From assembly GCF_015550425.1 (NCBI RefSeq), contig NZ_JADNAT010000003.1, forward strand, positions 62,001 through 126,000: a stretch of 64,000 bases of DNA. The letters are read 5' to 3'. Of the stretch, positions 6,430-15,749 are shown one piece after another. The stretch comes from Clostridium sp. 1001275B_160808_H3 (lineage in GTDB: Bacteria > Bacillota > Clostridia > Clostridiales > Clostridiaceae). A model generated the notes under the pieces. The model worked only from the letters and a program-made list of their open reading frames with translations, did no database searches and was not told the DNA's origin. How positions within the stretch are numbered: position 1 is the first letter of the stretch; each line of letters starts with the position of its first letter. The position numbers and the translations under genes were made by a program.

Positions 6430-8667
6430 ATGATGAAACTGACAAAGTACTTAAAGCCATTTATCGGTTCTATCATTGCTGTACTAATATTATTATTTGT
6501 TCAAGCTGTTAGTGAATTATCATTACCAGATTATATGTCTAACATAGTAAATATTGGTATTCAGCAAGGTGGTATAGAAAATTCGGTACCGACTATAATA
6601 CGTAAAAGTGAAATGGATAAGCTTTCACTATTTATAGGGGAGGATGATTTTAAATTTATACAAGATAATTATACATTATTAAATAAAGATACTCTTTCAA
6701 AGGATGAGTTTGATAAATATTTAAAAAAGTATTCAAAGATAGATGAAGAACCTTTATATGAACTTAATTCAAAAAATAAAGATACTATATCTAGATTGAA
6801 TAGCATTTTTTCTAAACCAGAACTTATTGTATATGGAATTGAAAATGAAAATTTTGATACTAGCATGTTAGGAAATATGCCAAGTAATATGCCTGTACCA
6901 GCTGATACAGATCCATTTTTAATTCTTAAGAACATTCCAAAAGAACAATTAAATAGTTTAATTGATTCAATAAATGAAAAATTTGAAGAAATGCCAGAGA
7001 GTATGATAGAACAAGCATCTGTTTCATATGTTAAAAATGAGTATTCTGAAATAGGAATAAATACAGATAAATTACAAACAAACTTTATTATTATTTCTGG
7101 ATTAAAAATGCTTGGAATAGCATTAATTAGCATGGCAGCTGCAGTTATTGTAGGGCTTATATCTGCAAGAATAGCAGCAGGATTAAGCAGATCATTAAGA
7201 AGTGATGTATTTAAAAAGGTTACAAGTTTTTCAAATACTGAATTTGATAAATTTTCAACTGCTTCTTTAATTACACGTAGTACAAATGATATACAACAAA
7301 TTCAAATGCTTATGGTTATGCTATTTAGAATAGTTTTCTATGCACCTATACTTGGTATTGGCGGTGTATTAAAGGTATTAAGAACAGATACAAATATGAC
7401 TTGGATTATAGCTGTAGGTGTAATTCTAATTTCATTACTTGTAAGTATATTATTTGGATTTGCTATGCCTAAGTTTAAAGTAGTTCAAAAGTTAGTTGAT
7501 AAACTAAACTTAGTTACTAGAGAACATCTAACAGGTATGTTAGTTATTAGAGCATTTAGCACTCAAAAGCATGAAGAAAACAAGTTTGATAATGCTAATA
7601 AGGATTTAACTAAGACAAATTTATTTGTTAATAGATTAATGCAAACTATGATGCCAACTATGATGCTTATAATGAATGGATTAACACTTTTGATTGTATG
7701 GGTTGGATCTCATCAAGTAGATTTAGGTACAATGCAAGTAGGAGATATGATGGCATTTATGCAATATGCAATGCAAATAATTATGTCATTCTTAATGATT
7801 TCAATGGTTTCAATAATGTTACCTCGTGCTTCAGTATCAGCTCAACGTATTAGTGAAGTGCTATACACAGATTTAACTATAAAAGATAAAGAAAATAGTA
7901 CAAAGTTTTTAGATTCTAAAAAGGGATATGTAGAATATAAGAATGTAAGCTTTAAATACCCTGGTGCAGAAGATTATGTTTTAGAGAATATTAGTTTTAC
8001 TGCAAAACCTGGTGAAACTACGGCTATTATAGGAAGTACTGGTAGTGGTAAATCTACTTTAATAAATCTAATACCAAGATTTTACGATGTATCTCAAGGT
8101 GAAATCACTATTGATGGAGTTGATATAAGAGATGTAAATCAGAAATCATTAAGGGATAAGATTGGATACATCCCACAAAAAGGAGTACTTTTCTCAGGAA
8201 CTATAGAAAGTAATTTAAAATATGGTTCCCCAAATGCAACTGCTGAAGATTTAGAGAAAGCTGCAGAAATTGCACAAGCATTAGAATTTATTGATAATAA
8301 GCCAGATAAATATGATACTGAAATTTCTCAAGGTGGTACAAATGTATCTGGTGGACAAAAGCAAAGATTATCTATAGCAAGAGCTTTAGTTAAGAAGCCA
8401 GAAGTATATATATTTGATGATAGTTTTTCTGCTTTAGATTTTAAGACAGATGCTGCACTTAGAAGATCAATTAAGAAAAATATTAAAAATGCAACTATGA
8501 TAATTGTCGCACAAAGAATAAGTACAATAAAAGATGCAAATCAAATTGTAGTTTTAGATGAAGGAAGAGTTGTAGGAATTGGAACTCACAAAGAGCTTTT
8601 AGAAAGCTGCGAAGTTTATAAGCAAATAGCCTTATCACAACTTTCAAAGGAGGAACTTATGTCATGA
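6430..8667 (+). CDS. heterodimeric ABC exporter, degenerate-site subunit
   Basis: This 745-residue ABC exporter half has TM1 near residues 12-30, an inserted extracytoplasmic loop of about 170 residues, TM2-TM6 from about 220 to 460, then the ATPase domain. Walker A is GSTGSGKST, the signature VSGGQKQR, and Walker B ends FDDSFSALD. The catalytic Glu is Asp and the switch His is Gln (VAQRIST). These changes are known in the non-hydrolysing site of heterodimers such as TM287/288, BmrCD and LmrCD. It overlaps the partner gene by 4 bases, so the two are co-translated. Likely multidrug or lipid export. The long TM1-TM2 insertion has no domain I recognise. Confidence 0.9.
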   Translation: MMKLTKYLKPFIGSIIAVLILLFVQAVSELSLPDYMSNIVNIGIQQGGIENSVPTIIRKSEMDKLSLFIGEDDFKFIQDNYTLLNKDTLSKDEFDKYLKKYSKIDEEPLYELNSKNKDTISRLNSIFSKPELIVYGIENENFDTSMLGNMPSNMPVPADTDPFLILKNIPKEQLNSLIDSINEKFEEMPESMIEQASVSYVKNEYSEIGINTDKLQTNFIIISGLKMLGIALISMAAAVIVGLISARIAAGLSRSLRSDVFKKVTSFSNTEFDKFSTASLITRSTNDIQQIQMLMVMLFRIVFYAPILGIGGVLKVLRTDTNMTWIIAVGVILISLLVSILFGFAMPKFKVVQKLVDKLNLVTREHLTGMLVIRAFSTQKHEENKFDNANKDLTKTNLFVNRLMQTMMPTMMLIMNGLTLLIVWVGSHQVDLGTMQVGDMMAFMQYAMQIIMSFLMISMVSIMLPRASVSAQRISEVLYTDLTIKDKENSTKFLDSKKGYVEYKNVSFKYPGAEDYVLENISFTAKPGETTAIIGSTGSGKSTLINLIPRFYDVSQGEITIDGVDIRDVNQKSLRDKIGYIPQKGVLFSGTIESNLKYGSPNATAEDLEKAAEIAQALEFIDNKPDKYDTEISQGGTNVSGGQKQRLSIARALVKKPEVYIFDDSFSALDFKTDAALRRSIKKNIKNATMIIVAQRISTIKDANQIVVLDEGRVVGIGTHKELLESCEVYKQIALSQLSKEELMS

Positions 8668-10523
8668 GTAATAATGTAAGAAATAAAAGACATGGTGGTT
8701 TCGGTGGTCCTATGGGTGGAATGCACGGTGGTGGCGGAAAGGCTAAGGATTTTAAAGGAACCGTTAGTAAACTATTAAAATATTTAAAGCCATATAGAAT
8801 TTCAATTATTATAGTATTAATATTTGCAATAGGTAGCGCTGCCTTTTCAATAATTGGGCCTAAAATATTAGGAAAAGCTACTACTAAATTATTTGAAGGT
8901 TTAGTAAGCAAAGTATCAGGAGAAGTAGGAGCTGCGATAGATTTTACTTATATAGGCAATATACTAGTGCTGTTAGCAGTGTTATATGTGGTAAGTGCAG
9001 TATTTTCATTTATCCAAGGTTTCGTAATGTCTGGGGTTTCTCAAAAGGTTTCATATAATCTTAGAAAAGAAATATCAGAAAAAATAAATCGCATGCCACT
9101 TAAATACTTTGATAAAATGACTCATGGTGAAGTTTTATCAAGAGTTACAAATGATGTCGATACAGTAAGTCATACTTTAAATCAAAGTATGTCACAAATG
9201 ATAACATCTATAACAACATTAATAGGTGTACTTATAATGATGTTATCAATAAGTGTAACTATGACTTTAGCAGCAATATTAATAATACCGCTATCAGGTA
9301 TATTAATAGCTTTAGTAGTTAAAAAATCACAAAAATACTTTAAAGAGCAACAAGCTTTCTTAGGTCATGTTAATGGGCATGTAGAAGAAATATATAGTGG
9401 CCATAATATAATGAAAGCTTTTAACGGAGAAAAGGCTGCTGTAGAGGAATTTGATAAATTAAACAATACTTTATATAACTCAGCATGGAAATCTCAATTT
9501 TTATCAGGAATGATGATGCCTATAATGACATTTATAGGTAATATAGGCTATGTTATGGTATCTATATTAGGAGGATATCTTGCTATTAAAAAATCAATTG
9601 AAGTTGGAGATATTCTTTCTTTTGTTCAATATATAAGAACTTTTACACAACCAATAGCTCAAACGGCTCAAATTGCAAATGTACTTCAATCTACTGCAGC
9701 TGCAGCTGAAAGAGTTTTTGAATTCTTAGAAGAAGAAGAAGAAGTTGAAGATATTAATAATCCAGTAGGTATTGATGATATTGAAGGTGAAGTTGTATTT
9801 AAAGATGTTCACTTTGGTTATAATGAAGACAAAATAATAATAAATGATTTCTCTAGCAAAATAAAACCAGGACAAAGAGTTGCTATTGTAGGTCCTACTG
9901 GTGCAGGAAAAACTACAATTGTAAAATTATTAATGAGATTCTATGAATTAAATAGTGGTGAAATTTTACTTGATAATCATAATATAAATGACTTTAAGAG
10001 AAGTGACTTAAGAAAAGTTTTCGGAATGGTACTACAAGATACATGGTTATTTAACGGAAGCATAATGGAAAATATAAGATATGGTAAATTAAATGCAACT
10101 GATGAAGAAGTAATACAAGCAGCAAAAGCAGCACATGTTCATCATTTTGTTAAGACATTACCAGATGGATATAATATGGAATTAAATGAAGATGCAAGTA
10201 ATGTTTCTCAAGGACAAAAACAATTATTAACAATTGCACGTGCAATTTTAGCAGATCCTAAGATATTAATATTAGATGAAGCAACTAGTTCAGTTGACAC
10301 AAGAACTGAAGTACTTATCCAAAAAGCTATGGATAACTTGATGAAGAATAGAACTAGCTTTATAATTGCCCATAGATTATCTACAATAAAAGATGCAGAC
10401 TTAATTTTAGTAATGAAAGATGGAGATATTGTAGAGCAAGGTACCCATAATGAACTTTTAAGTAAAAAAGGTTTTTATGCTTCATTATACAATAGCCAAT
10501 TTGAAACCGCAGAAATATCATAA
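8664..10523 (+). CDS. heterodimeric ABC exporter, catalytic-site subunit
   Basis: This 619-residue half-transporter has a Gly/Met/His-rich cytosolic tail (residues 9-25) common in the clostridial branch, six TM segments (about 40-330) and a complete ATPase: Walker A GPTGAGKTT, Walker B ILDEATSSVD with the catalytic Glu, and switch His in IIAHRLSTI. Its signature is VSQGQ rather than LSGGQ. In TM287/288-type heterodimers that altered signature completes the degenerate site, so the two genes fit as one complementary pair. ATGA overlap with the previous gene. A terminator follows, making a two-gene operon under the divergent MarR protein. Confidence 0.9.
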   Translation: MSNNVRNKRHGGFGGPMGGMHGGGGKAKDFKGTVSKLLKYLKPYRISIIIVLIFAIGSAAFSIIGPKILGKATTKLFEGLVSKVSGEVGAAIDFTYIGNILVLLAVLYVVSAVFSFIQGFVMSGVSQKVSYNLRKEISEKINRMPLKYFDKMTHGEVLSRVTNDVDTVSHTLNQSMSQMITSITTLIGVLIMMLSISVTMTLAAILIIPLSGILIALVVKKSQKYFKEQQAFLGHVNGHVEEIYSGHNIMKAFNGEKAAVEEFDKLNNTLYNSAWKSQFLSGMMMPIMTFIGNIGYVMVSILGGYLAIKKSIEVGDILSFVQYIRTFTQPIAQTAQIANVLQSTAAAAERVFEFLEEEEEVEDINNPVGIDDIEGEVVFKDVHFGYNEDKIIINDFSSKIKPGQRVAIVGPTGAGKTTIVKLLMRFYELNSGEILLDNHNINDFKRSDLRKVFGMVLQDTWLFNGSIMENIRYGKLNATDEEVIQAAKAAHVHHFVKTLPDGYNMELNEDASNVSQGQKQLLTIARAILADPKILILDEATSSVDTRTEVLIQKAMDNLMKNRTSFIIAHRLSTIKDADLILVMKDGDIVEQGTHNELLSKKGFYASLYNSQFETAEIS

Positions 10524-10527
10524 ATTT

Positions 10528-10564
10528 AAAGAGTATTACTATATTTTAGTGATACTCTTTTTTA
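10528..10564 (+). terminator. terminator of the ABC exporter operon
   Basis: AAAGAGTAT and ATACTCTTT form a stem (with an inner ACT/AGT extension across a T-G mismatch) and are followed by a T-run. Confidence 0.85.
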
Positions 10565-10577
10565 TTGTATTTAGAAT

Positions 10578-10598
10578 ACCACAGGTTCGAACTGTGGT
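10578..10598. repeat. isolated 7-bp hairpin with TTCGAA loop
   Basis: ACCACAG and CTGTGGT flank a 7-base loop GTTCGAA. There is no T-run, so it is not an ordinary terminator. The loop resembles a tRNA T-loop, but the rest of a tRNA is absent. Confidence 0.45.
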
Positions 10599-10745
10599 TC
10601 CAAAAAGCTTTAAAAAGTACTTAGATAAGGTTATATATACGCATTCTACTTATTGTTATTAAGTGAATCTATCTAATCAAATATTAACCATAAGCAAAGT
10701 TGAGGACTAATTAAAAATAATATATTTATCTTTAGTAAAACAAAC

Positions 10746-10781
10746 AAAATTATTAGTAAAATTATCGGTAAAATTATTAGT
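10746..10781. repeat. three 12-base direct repeats upstream of the gal promoter
   Basis: The unit AAAATTATTAGT occurs three times head to tail (10746, 10758, 10770); the middle copy has CG in place of TA. A further AGTAAAA lies upstream near 10735, and an inverted TTTTACT lies at 10807 within the promoter spacer. A period of 12 bases is close to one helical turn, and the site is next to a LacI-family-controlled operon, so it is a candidate cluster for GalR or another regulator. Confidence 0.6.
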
Positions 10782-10798
10782 AAAAAATAAAATATTTA

Positions 10799-10827
10799 TT
10801 GATAAATTTTACTTAGCGTGATATTAT
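10799..10827 (+). promoter_or_regulatory. galKET promoter
   Basis: TTGATA (10799-10804), 17 bases, TATTAT (10822-10827). It lies 44 bases before galK and just downstream of the 12-base repeats. Confidence 0.65.
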
Positions 10828-10870
10828 TATATTGTAAAAATAAATTAAATTTTTGATTGGGAGAGTTGTT

Positions 10871-12034
10871 ATGAGAAACGAAATTAATGATACTTTTAAA
10901 AAGGTATTTGGAGAAAAGGAAAATTGCAAAACGTTTTTTTCACCTGGTAGAGTAAATTTAATTGGAGAGCACACTGATTATAATGGTGGAAATGTATTTC
11001 CATGTGCATTAAGCTTTGGAACTTATGGAGTTATAAGTTTAAGAAATGACAAAAAAGTAAGAATGTATTCAAGCAACTTTGAAAATATAGGTATAGTTGA
11101 ATTTGATTTAGATAATATTAGTTTTGAAAAGTCTCATGATTGGGTTAATTATCCTAAAGGTGTAATCGATGTAATGAAAAAACATGGATACGATATAAAT
11201 AAAGGATTTGATGTGGCTATTTATGGTAATATTCCAAATGGAGCCGGACTATCTTCTTCAGCATCTTTAGAACTTTTAATAGCAGTGATGATGGACAACC
11301 TATTTGATTTAAATATAGATATGGTAGATTTAGTAAAGTTTTCTCAAGAAGCAGAAAATAAATTTGTTGGTGTTAATTGTGGTATAATGGATCAATTTGC
11401 AATTGGAATGGGAAAGGAAAATAATGCTATACTTTTAGATTGTAACACGCTAAAATATAATTATTGTCCTGTCGAATTAAAGAATGAAATATTAGTTATT
11501 GCCAATACAAATAAAAGAAGAGGGCTAGCAGATTCTAAATATAATGAACGTAGAAGTGAATGTGAAAAAGCTTTAGAAGAATTAAAAACAAAATTAAATA
11601 TAAATTCATTAGGTGAATTATCTATAGAGGATTTTGAAAATAATAAAAACTTAATAGATAGTAAAATAAGAGTCAAAAGAGCTAAACATGCAGTATATGA
11701 AAATCAAAGAACATTAATGGCTAAAGATGCCTTAGCAAAAAATGATTTAAGAACTTTTGGTAAACTTATGAATGAATCTCATATTTCTTTAAGAGATGAT
11801 TATGAAGTTACAGGGATTGAATTAGATACACTAGTTGAACTAGCATGGAATCATGAAGCAACAATAGGAGCTAGGATGACTGGTGCAGGATTTGGTGGAT
11901 GTACAGTTGCATTAGTAAAAAAAGATAAGGTAGAAGATTTTATAGAAAAAGTAGGGCAAGGATATAAAGATAAAATAGGATACGAAGCTAGTTTCTATAT
12001 AGCAAATATAGGTGATGGAACTAGAGAAATTTAG
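10871..12034 (+). CDS. galK: galactokinase
   Basis: This 387-residue GHMP-family kinase phosphorylates galactose to galactose 1-phosphate with ATP, the first Leloir step. Start ATG 10871 has GGGAGAG upstream; an in-frame ATG at 10853 does not. The galactokinase signature SPGRVNLIGEHTDYNGG, the phosphate loop PNGAGLSSSASLE (about residues 120-132) and the C-terminal GARMTGAGFGGCTVAL are all present. Length matches the family. It is first in galK-galE-galT, 12 bases before galE, and is followed by a LacI-type regulator gene. Confidence 0.96.
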   Translation: MRNEINDTFKKVFGEKENCKTFFSPGRVNLIGEHTDYNGGNVFPCALSFGTYGVISLRNDKKVRMYSSNFENIGIVEFDLDNISFEKSHDWVNYPKGVIDVMKKHGYDINKGFDVAIYGNIPNGAGLSSSASLELLIAVMMDNLFDLNIDMVDLVKFSQEAENKFVGVNCGIMDQFAIGMGKENNAILLDCNTLKYNYCPVELKNEILVIANTNKRRGLADSKYNERRSECEKALEELKTKLNINSLGELSIEDFENNKNLIDSKIRVKRAKHAVYENQRTLMAKDALAKNDLRTFGKLMNESHISLRDDYEVTGIELDTLVELAWNHEATIGARMTGAGFGGCTVALVKKDKVEDFIEKVGQGYKDKIGYEASFYIANIGDGTREI

Positions 12035-12046
12035 GAGGTATAAAAA

Positions 12047-13033
12047 ATGATATTAGTTTGTGGTGGAGCAGGTTATATAGGGAGTCATACTGTTTATCAG
12101 TTAATAGATAAGGGCGAAGAAGTAATAGTTGTAGATAATTTAGAAACTGGTCATATAGAAGCAGTAAATCCGAAAGCTAAATTCTACAATGTTGATATAA
12201 GAAATGAAGAAGATCTTGATAAGGTGTTTAAAGAAAATGATATAACAGAAGTAATTCATTTTGCAGCTAATTCCTTAGTTGGAGAAAGCATGACAAATCC
12301 TTTAAAATACTACAATAATAATGTTCATGGAACAGAAGTTTTATTAAAGGTTATGATTGCTAACAATGTTAAGAAAATTGTATTTTCTTCTACAGCTGCA
12401 ACTTATGGTGAAGCTACAAAAATGCCTATAGTTGAAACAGATAGAACTGAACCAACTAATGCATATGGAGAAACAAAGCTTGCTATGGAAAAAATGATGA
12501 AATGGGCAGACATAGCACATGGCGTTAAATATGTCTCACTTAGATACTTTAATGTAGCTGGAGCACATGTAAGTGGAAGCATAGGAGAAGACCATAGTCC
12601 TGAAACTCATTTGATTCCTTTAATATTACAAGTTCCTTTAGGTAAGAGAGAATTTATATCTATTTTTGGAGATGATTATGATACAGAAGATGGTACTTGT
12701 ATTAGAGATTATATTCATGTAATAGATTTAGCTAATGCTCATATTCTAGCTGTAGATTATCTAAGAAACGGAAATTCAAGTGATATATTTAATTTAGGGA
12801 ATGGAAGTGGATTTTCTGTTAAAGAAATGATAGAAGCTGCCAGAAGGGTTACTGGACATGAAATACCAGCAAAGATTTGTGAAAGAAGAGCAGGGGATCC
12901 AGCTAGATTAATAGCTTCAGCTGAAAAAGCAAGAAATACTTTAAAATGGAGTCCAGAATTTAAGAGTGTTGAAGATATTATTGCTTCTGCTTGGAATTGG
13001 CATAAAAATAATCCAACAGGTTTTAATAAGTAG
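12047..13033 (+). CDS. galE: UDP-glucose 4-epimerase
   Basis: This 328-residue extended short-chain dehydrogenase interconverts UDP-galactose and UDP-glucose using bound [12 protein letters not shown] at residues 5-13 is the NAD-binding loop. The catalytic Ser lies in SSTAATYGE and the Tyr/Lys pair in YGETK (about residues 145-149). GRNGSG-type substrate residues near the C-terminus (RAGDPARL) are typical of GalE. AGGAGGT lies 8 bases before ATG 12047. It sits between galK and galT and completes the pathway from galactose to UDP-glucose. Confidence 0.96.
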   Translation: MILVCGGAGYIGSHTVYQLIDKGEEVIVVDNLETGHIEAVNPKAKFYNVDIRNEEDLDKVFKENDITEVIHFAANSLVGESMTNPLKYYNNNVHGTEVLLKVMIANNVKKIVFSSTAATYGEATKMPIVETDRTEPTNAYGETKLAMEKMMKWADIAHGVKYVSLRYFNVAGAHVSGSIGEDHSPETHLIPLILQVPLGKREFISIFGDDYDTEDGTCIRDYIHVIDLANAHILAVDYLRNGNSSDIFNLGNGSGFSVKEMIEAARRVTGHEIPAKICERRAGDPARLIASAEKARNTLKWSPEFKSVEDIIASAWNWHKNNPTGFNK

Positions 13034-13041
13034 GTGACGAT

Positions 13042-14559
13042 ATGAATATTTATAGGGAAATCAAAAGGCTTATTCAATATGGATTGAAGCATGAGCTTTT
13101 TAATAAAGATGACGAAATATTTGTAAGAAATAGTTTATTAGATGTTTTAAATCTCGATGAATATGAAGATTTTGAAATAGAGGATGAAAATTTAAATACT
13201 CCAACTGATATACTAAGAAATATATTAGATTATGCATTTAATAAAGGAATATTAGAATCTAACTCCCCTATATATAGAGATTTGTTAGATACTAAAATTA
13301 TGGGGATTTTAATGCCAAGGCCTTCCGAGGTTATACGTGAGTTTTATAATCGTTATAAAGTTTCAAAAGAAAGTGCTACATCTTACTTATATAGTATAAG
13401 TAAGGCATGTGATTATGTTAGAACAGATAGAATAGCACAAAATTTAGTATGGAAATCTAGTACAGAATATGGAGATTTAGATATAACTATAAATTTGTCA
13501 AAACCTGAAAAAGATCCTAAGGCAATTGCAGCAGCAAAAAATTTACCACCATCTAAATATCCTAAGTGCTTATTATGCAAGGAAAATGAAGGATATAGAG
13601 GTAGGGTAAATCATCCTGCAAGGCAAAATATAAGAATAGTACCAGTGGATTTAAATAATGAAAATTGGTATTTACAGTATTCACCTTATGCATATTATAA
13701 TGAGCATTGCATTGTTTTTGCAGGTGATCATATACCGATGAAAATTACAAAAGATACTTTTAATAGGTTATTAGAGTTTATAGAAAAATTCCCACATTAT
13801 TTTATAGGGTCTAATGCAGATTTACCTATAGTTGGAGGTTCTATTCTTACACATGATCATTACCAAGGTGGAAATTATGAATTTGCAATGGATAGAGCAG
13901 AAGATATATTTAAATTCAATTTAAATAATTACGAAAATATTGATTTATCTATTGTTAAATGGCCTTTAACTGTATTAAGATTAAAAGGAAGGAATAGATT
14001 GGAATTAAGTGATCTAGCAAATAGAATTTTATCTCACTGGAGAAATTATAGCGATTCTATTGTTGATGTATATTCTCATACAAATGAAGTTCCTCATAAT
14101 ACAATTACACCTATAGCTAGAAGAGATGATGAGTTTTATGTTTTAGATTTAGTGCTTAGAAATAATAGAACTAGTGAAGAGTATCCAGATGGAATTTTCC
14201 ATCCTCATAAAGAACTTCATAATATTAAGAAAGAAAATATAGGTTTAATTGAAGTTTTAGGGCTTGCAGTTCTTCCGGCTAGGTTAAAGGATGAATTAGA
14301 AATCATAAAATTATCTTTAGTTAATGGAACTGATGATATTTATAGTAATGAAGAAATGAAAATTCATTTAAATTGGTATGAAGAAATAAAAAATAGCAAT
14401 TCATTTATAAATAAAGAAAATGTTGATTCCATTATAGAAAAAGAAGTTGGAAAGGTATTTTCTAAAGTCCTAGAGCATTGTGGAGTATTTAAATGGAATG
14501 AAGATGGAAAAGAAGCTATGCAAAGATATATAAATAGCTTAAAAGAAGCAATTAATTAA
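13042..14559 (+). CDS. galT: UDP-glucose-hexose-1-phosphate uridylyltransferase, class II
   Basis: This 505-residue protein belongs to the Firmicutes-type (class II) GalT family, longer than the E. coli type (about 350). It exchanges UMP between UDP-glucose and galactose 1-phosphate. Visible family stretches are LCKENEGYRGRVNHPARQN, ILTHDHYQGG with an H-x-H site, EVPHNTITPIARR and GIFHPHKELH. AGGTGA precedes ATG 13042, 8 bases after galE stops. No Zn site of the class I kind is needed for the call. Last gene of the transcribed gal trio before a weak terminator. Confidence 0.95.
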   Translation: MNIYREIKRLIQYGLKHELFNKDDEIFVRNSLLDVLNLDEYEDFEIEDENLNTPTDILRNILDYAFNKGILESNSPIYRDLLDTKIMGILMPRPSEVIREFYNRYKVSKESATSYLYSISKACDYVRTDRIAQNLVWKSSTEYGDLDITINLSKPEKDPKAIAAAKNLPPSKYPKCLLCKENEGYRGRVNHPARQNIRIVPVDLNNENWYLQYSPYAYYNEHCIVFAGDHIPMKITKDTFNRLLEFIEKFPHYFIGSNADLPIVGGSILTHDHYQGGNYEFAMDRAEDIFKFNLNNYENIDLSIVKWPLTVLRLKGRNRLELSDLANRILSHWRNYSDSIVDVYSHTNEVPHNTITPIARRDDEFYVLDLVLRNNRTSEEYPDGIFHPHKELHNIKKENIGLIEVLGLAVLPARLKDELEIIKLSLVNGTDDIYSNEEMKIHLNWYEEIKNSNSFINKENVDSIIEKEVGKVFSKVLEHCGVFKWNEDGKEAMQRYINSLKEAIN

Positions 14560-14567
14560 TAAAATAT

Positions 14568-14607
14568 AAGGTGAGGCAATATTAATTTAGTTTGCCTCAT
14601 CTTTAAT
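14568..14607 (+). terminator. weak terminator after galT
   Basis: A 12-bp stem around TGAGGCAA / TTGCCTCA (14568-14579 and 14592-14603, one G-T pair) is followed by only a short T-rich tail. Some read-through into galR is likely. Confidence 0.6.
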
Positions 14608-14657
14608 TGTTATTAATAATTTATAGAGTTATATAAAGGTAATCGAGGTGGTTATAA

Positions 14658-15671
<1,014 letters not shown>

Positions 15672-15678
15672 TTTTTTT

Positions 15679-15714
15679 GCCCTATAAGTAATATACTACT
15701 TATAGGGCTTGTTT
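15679..15714. terminator. terminator after galR
   Basis: A perfect 12-bp stem GCCCTATAAGTA / TACTTATAGGGC (15679-15690 and 15697-15708) is flanked by a T-run on the left and TTGTTTG on the right. Confidence 0.8.
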
Positions 15715-15749
15715 GTATTAATAGCTAAAAAGAGGTGGGGGGGATTTAA

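Noticed and set aside
10578..10605. Possible tRNA 3' fragment (TTCGAA loop followed by TTCCA)
   Set aside because: The stem is 7 bp rather than 5, the loop is offset from the T-loop rule, and no acceptor or anticodon arm precedes it.
10477..10662. 61-codon frame overlapping the end of the second ABC gene
   Set aside because: It lies in another frame of the ABC gene, runs through its terminator and has no ribosome site.
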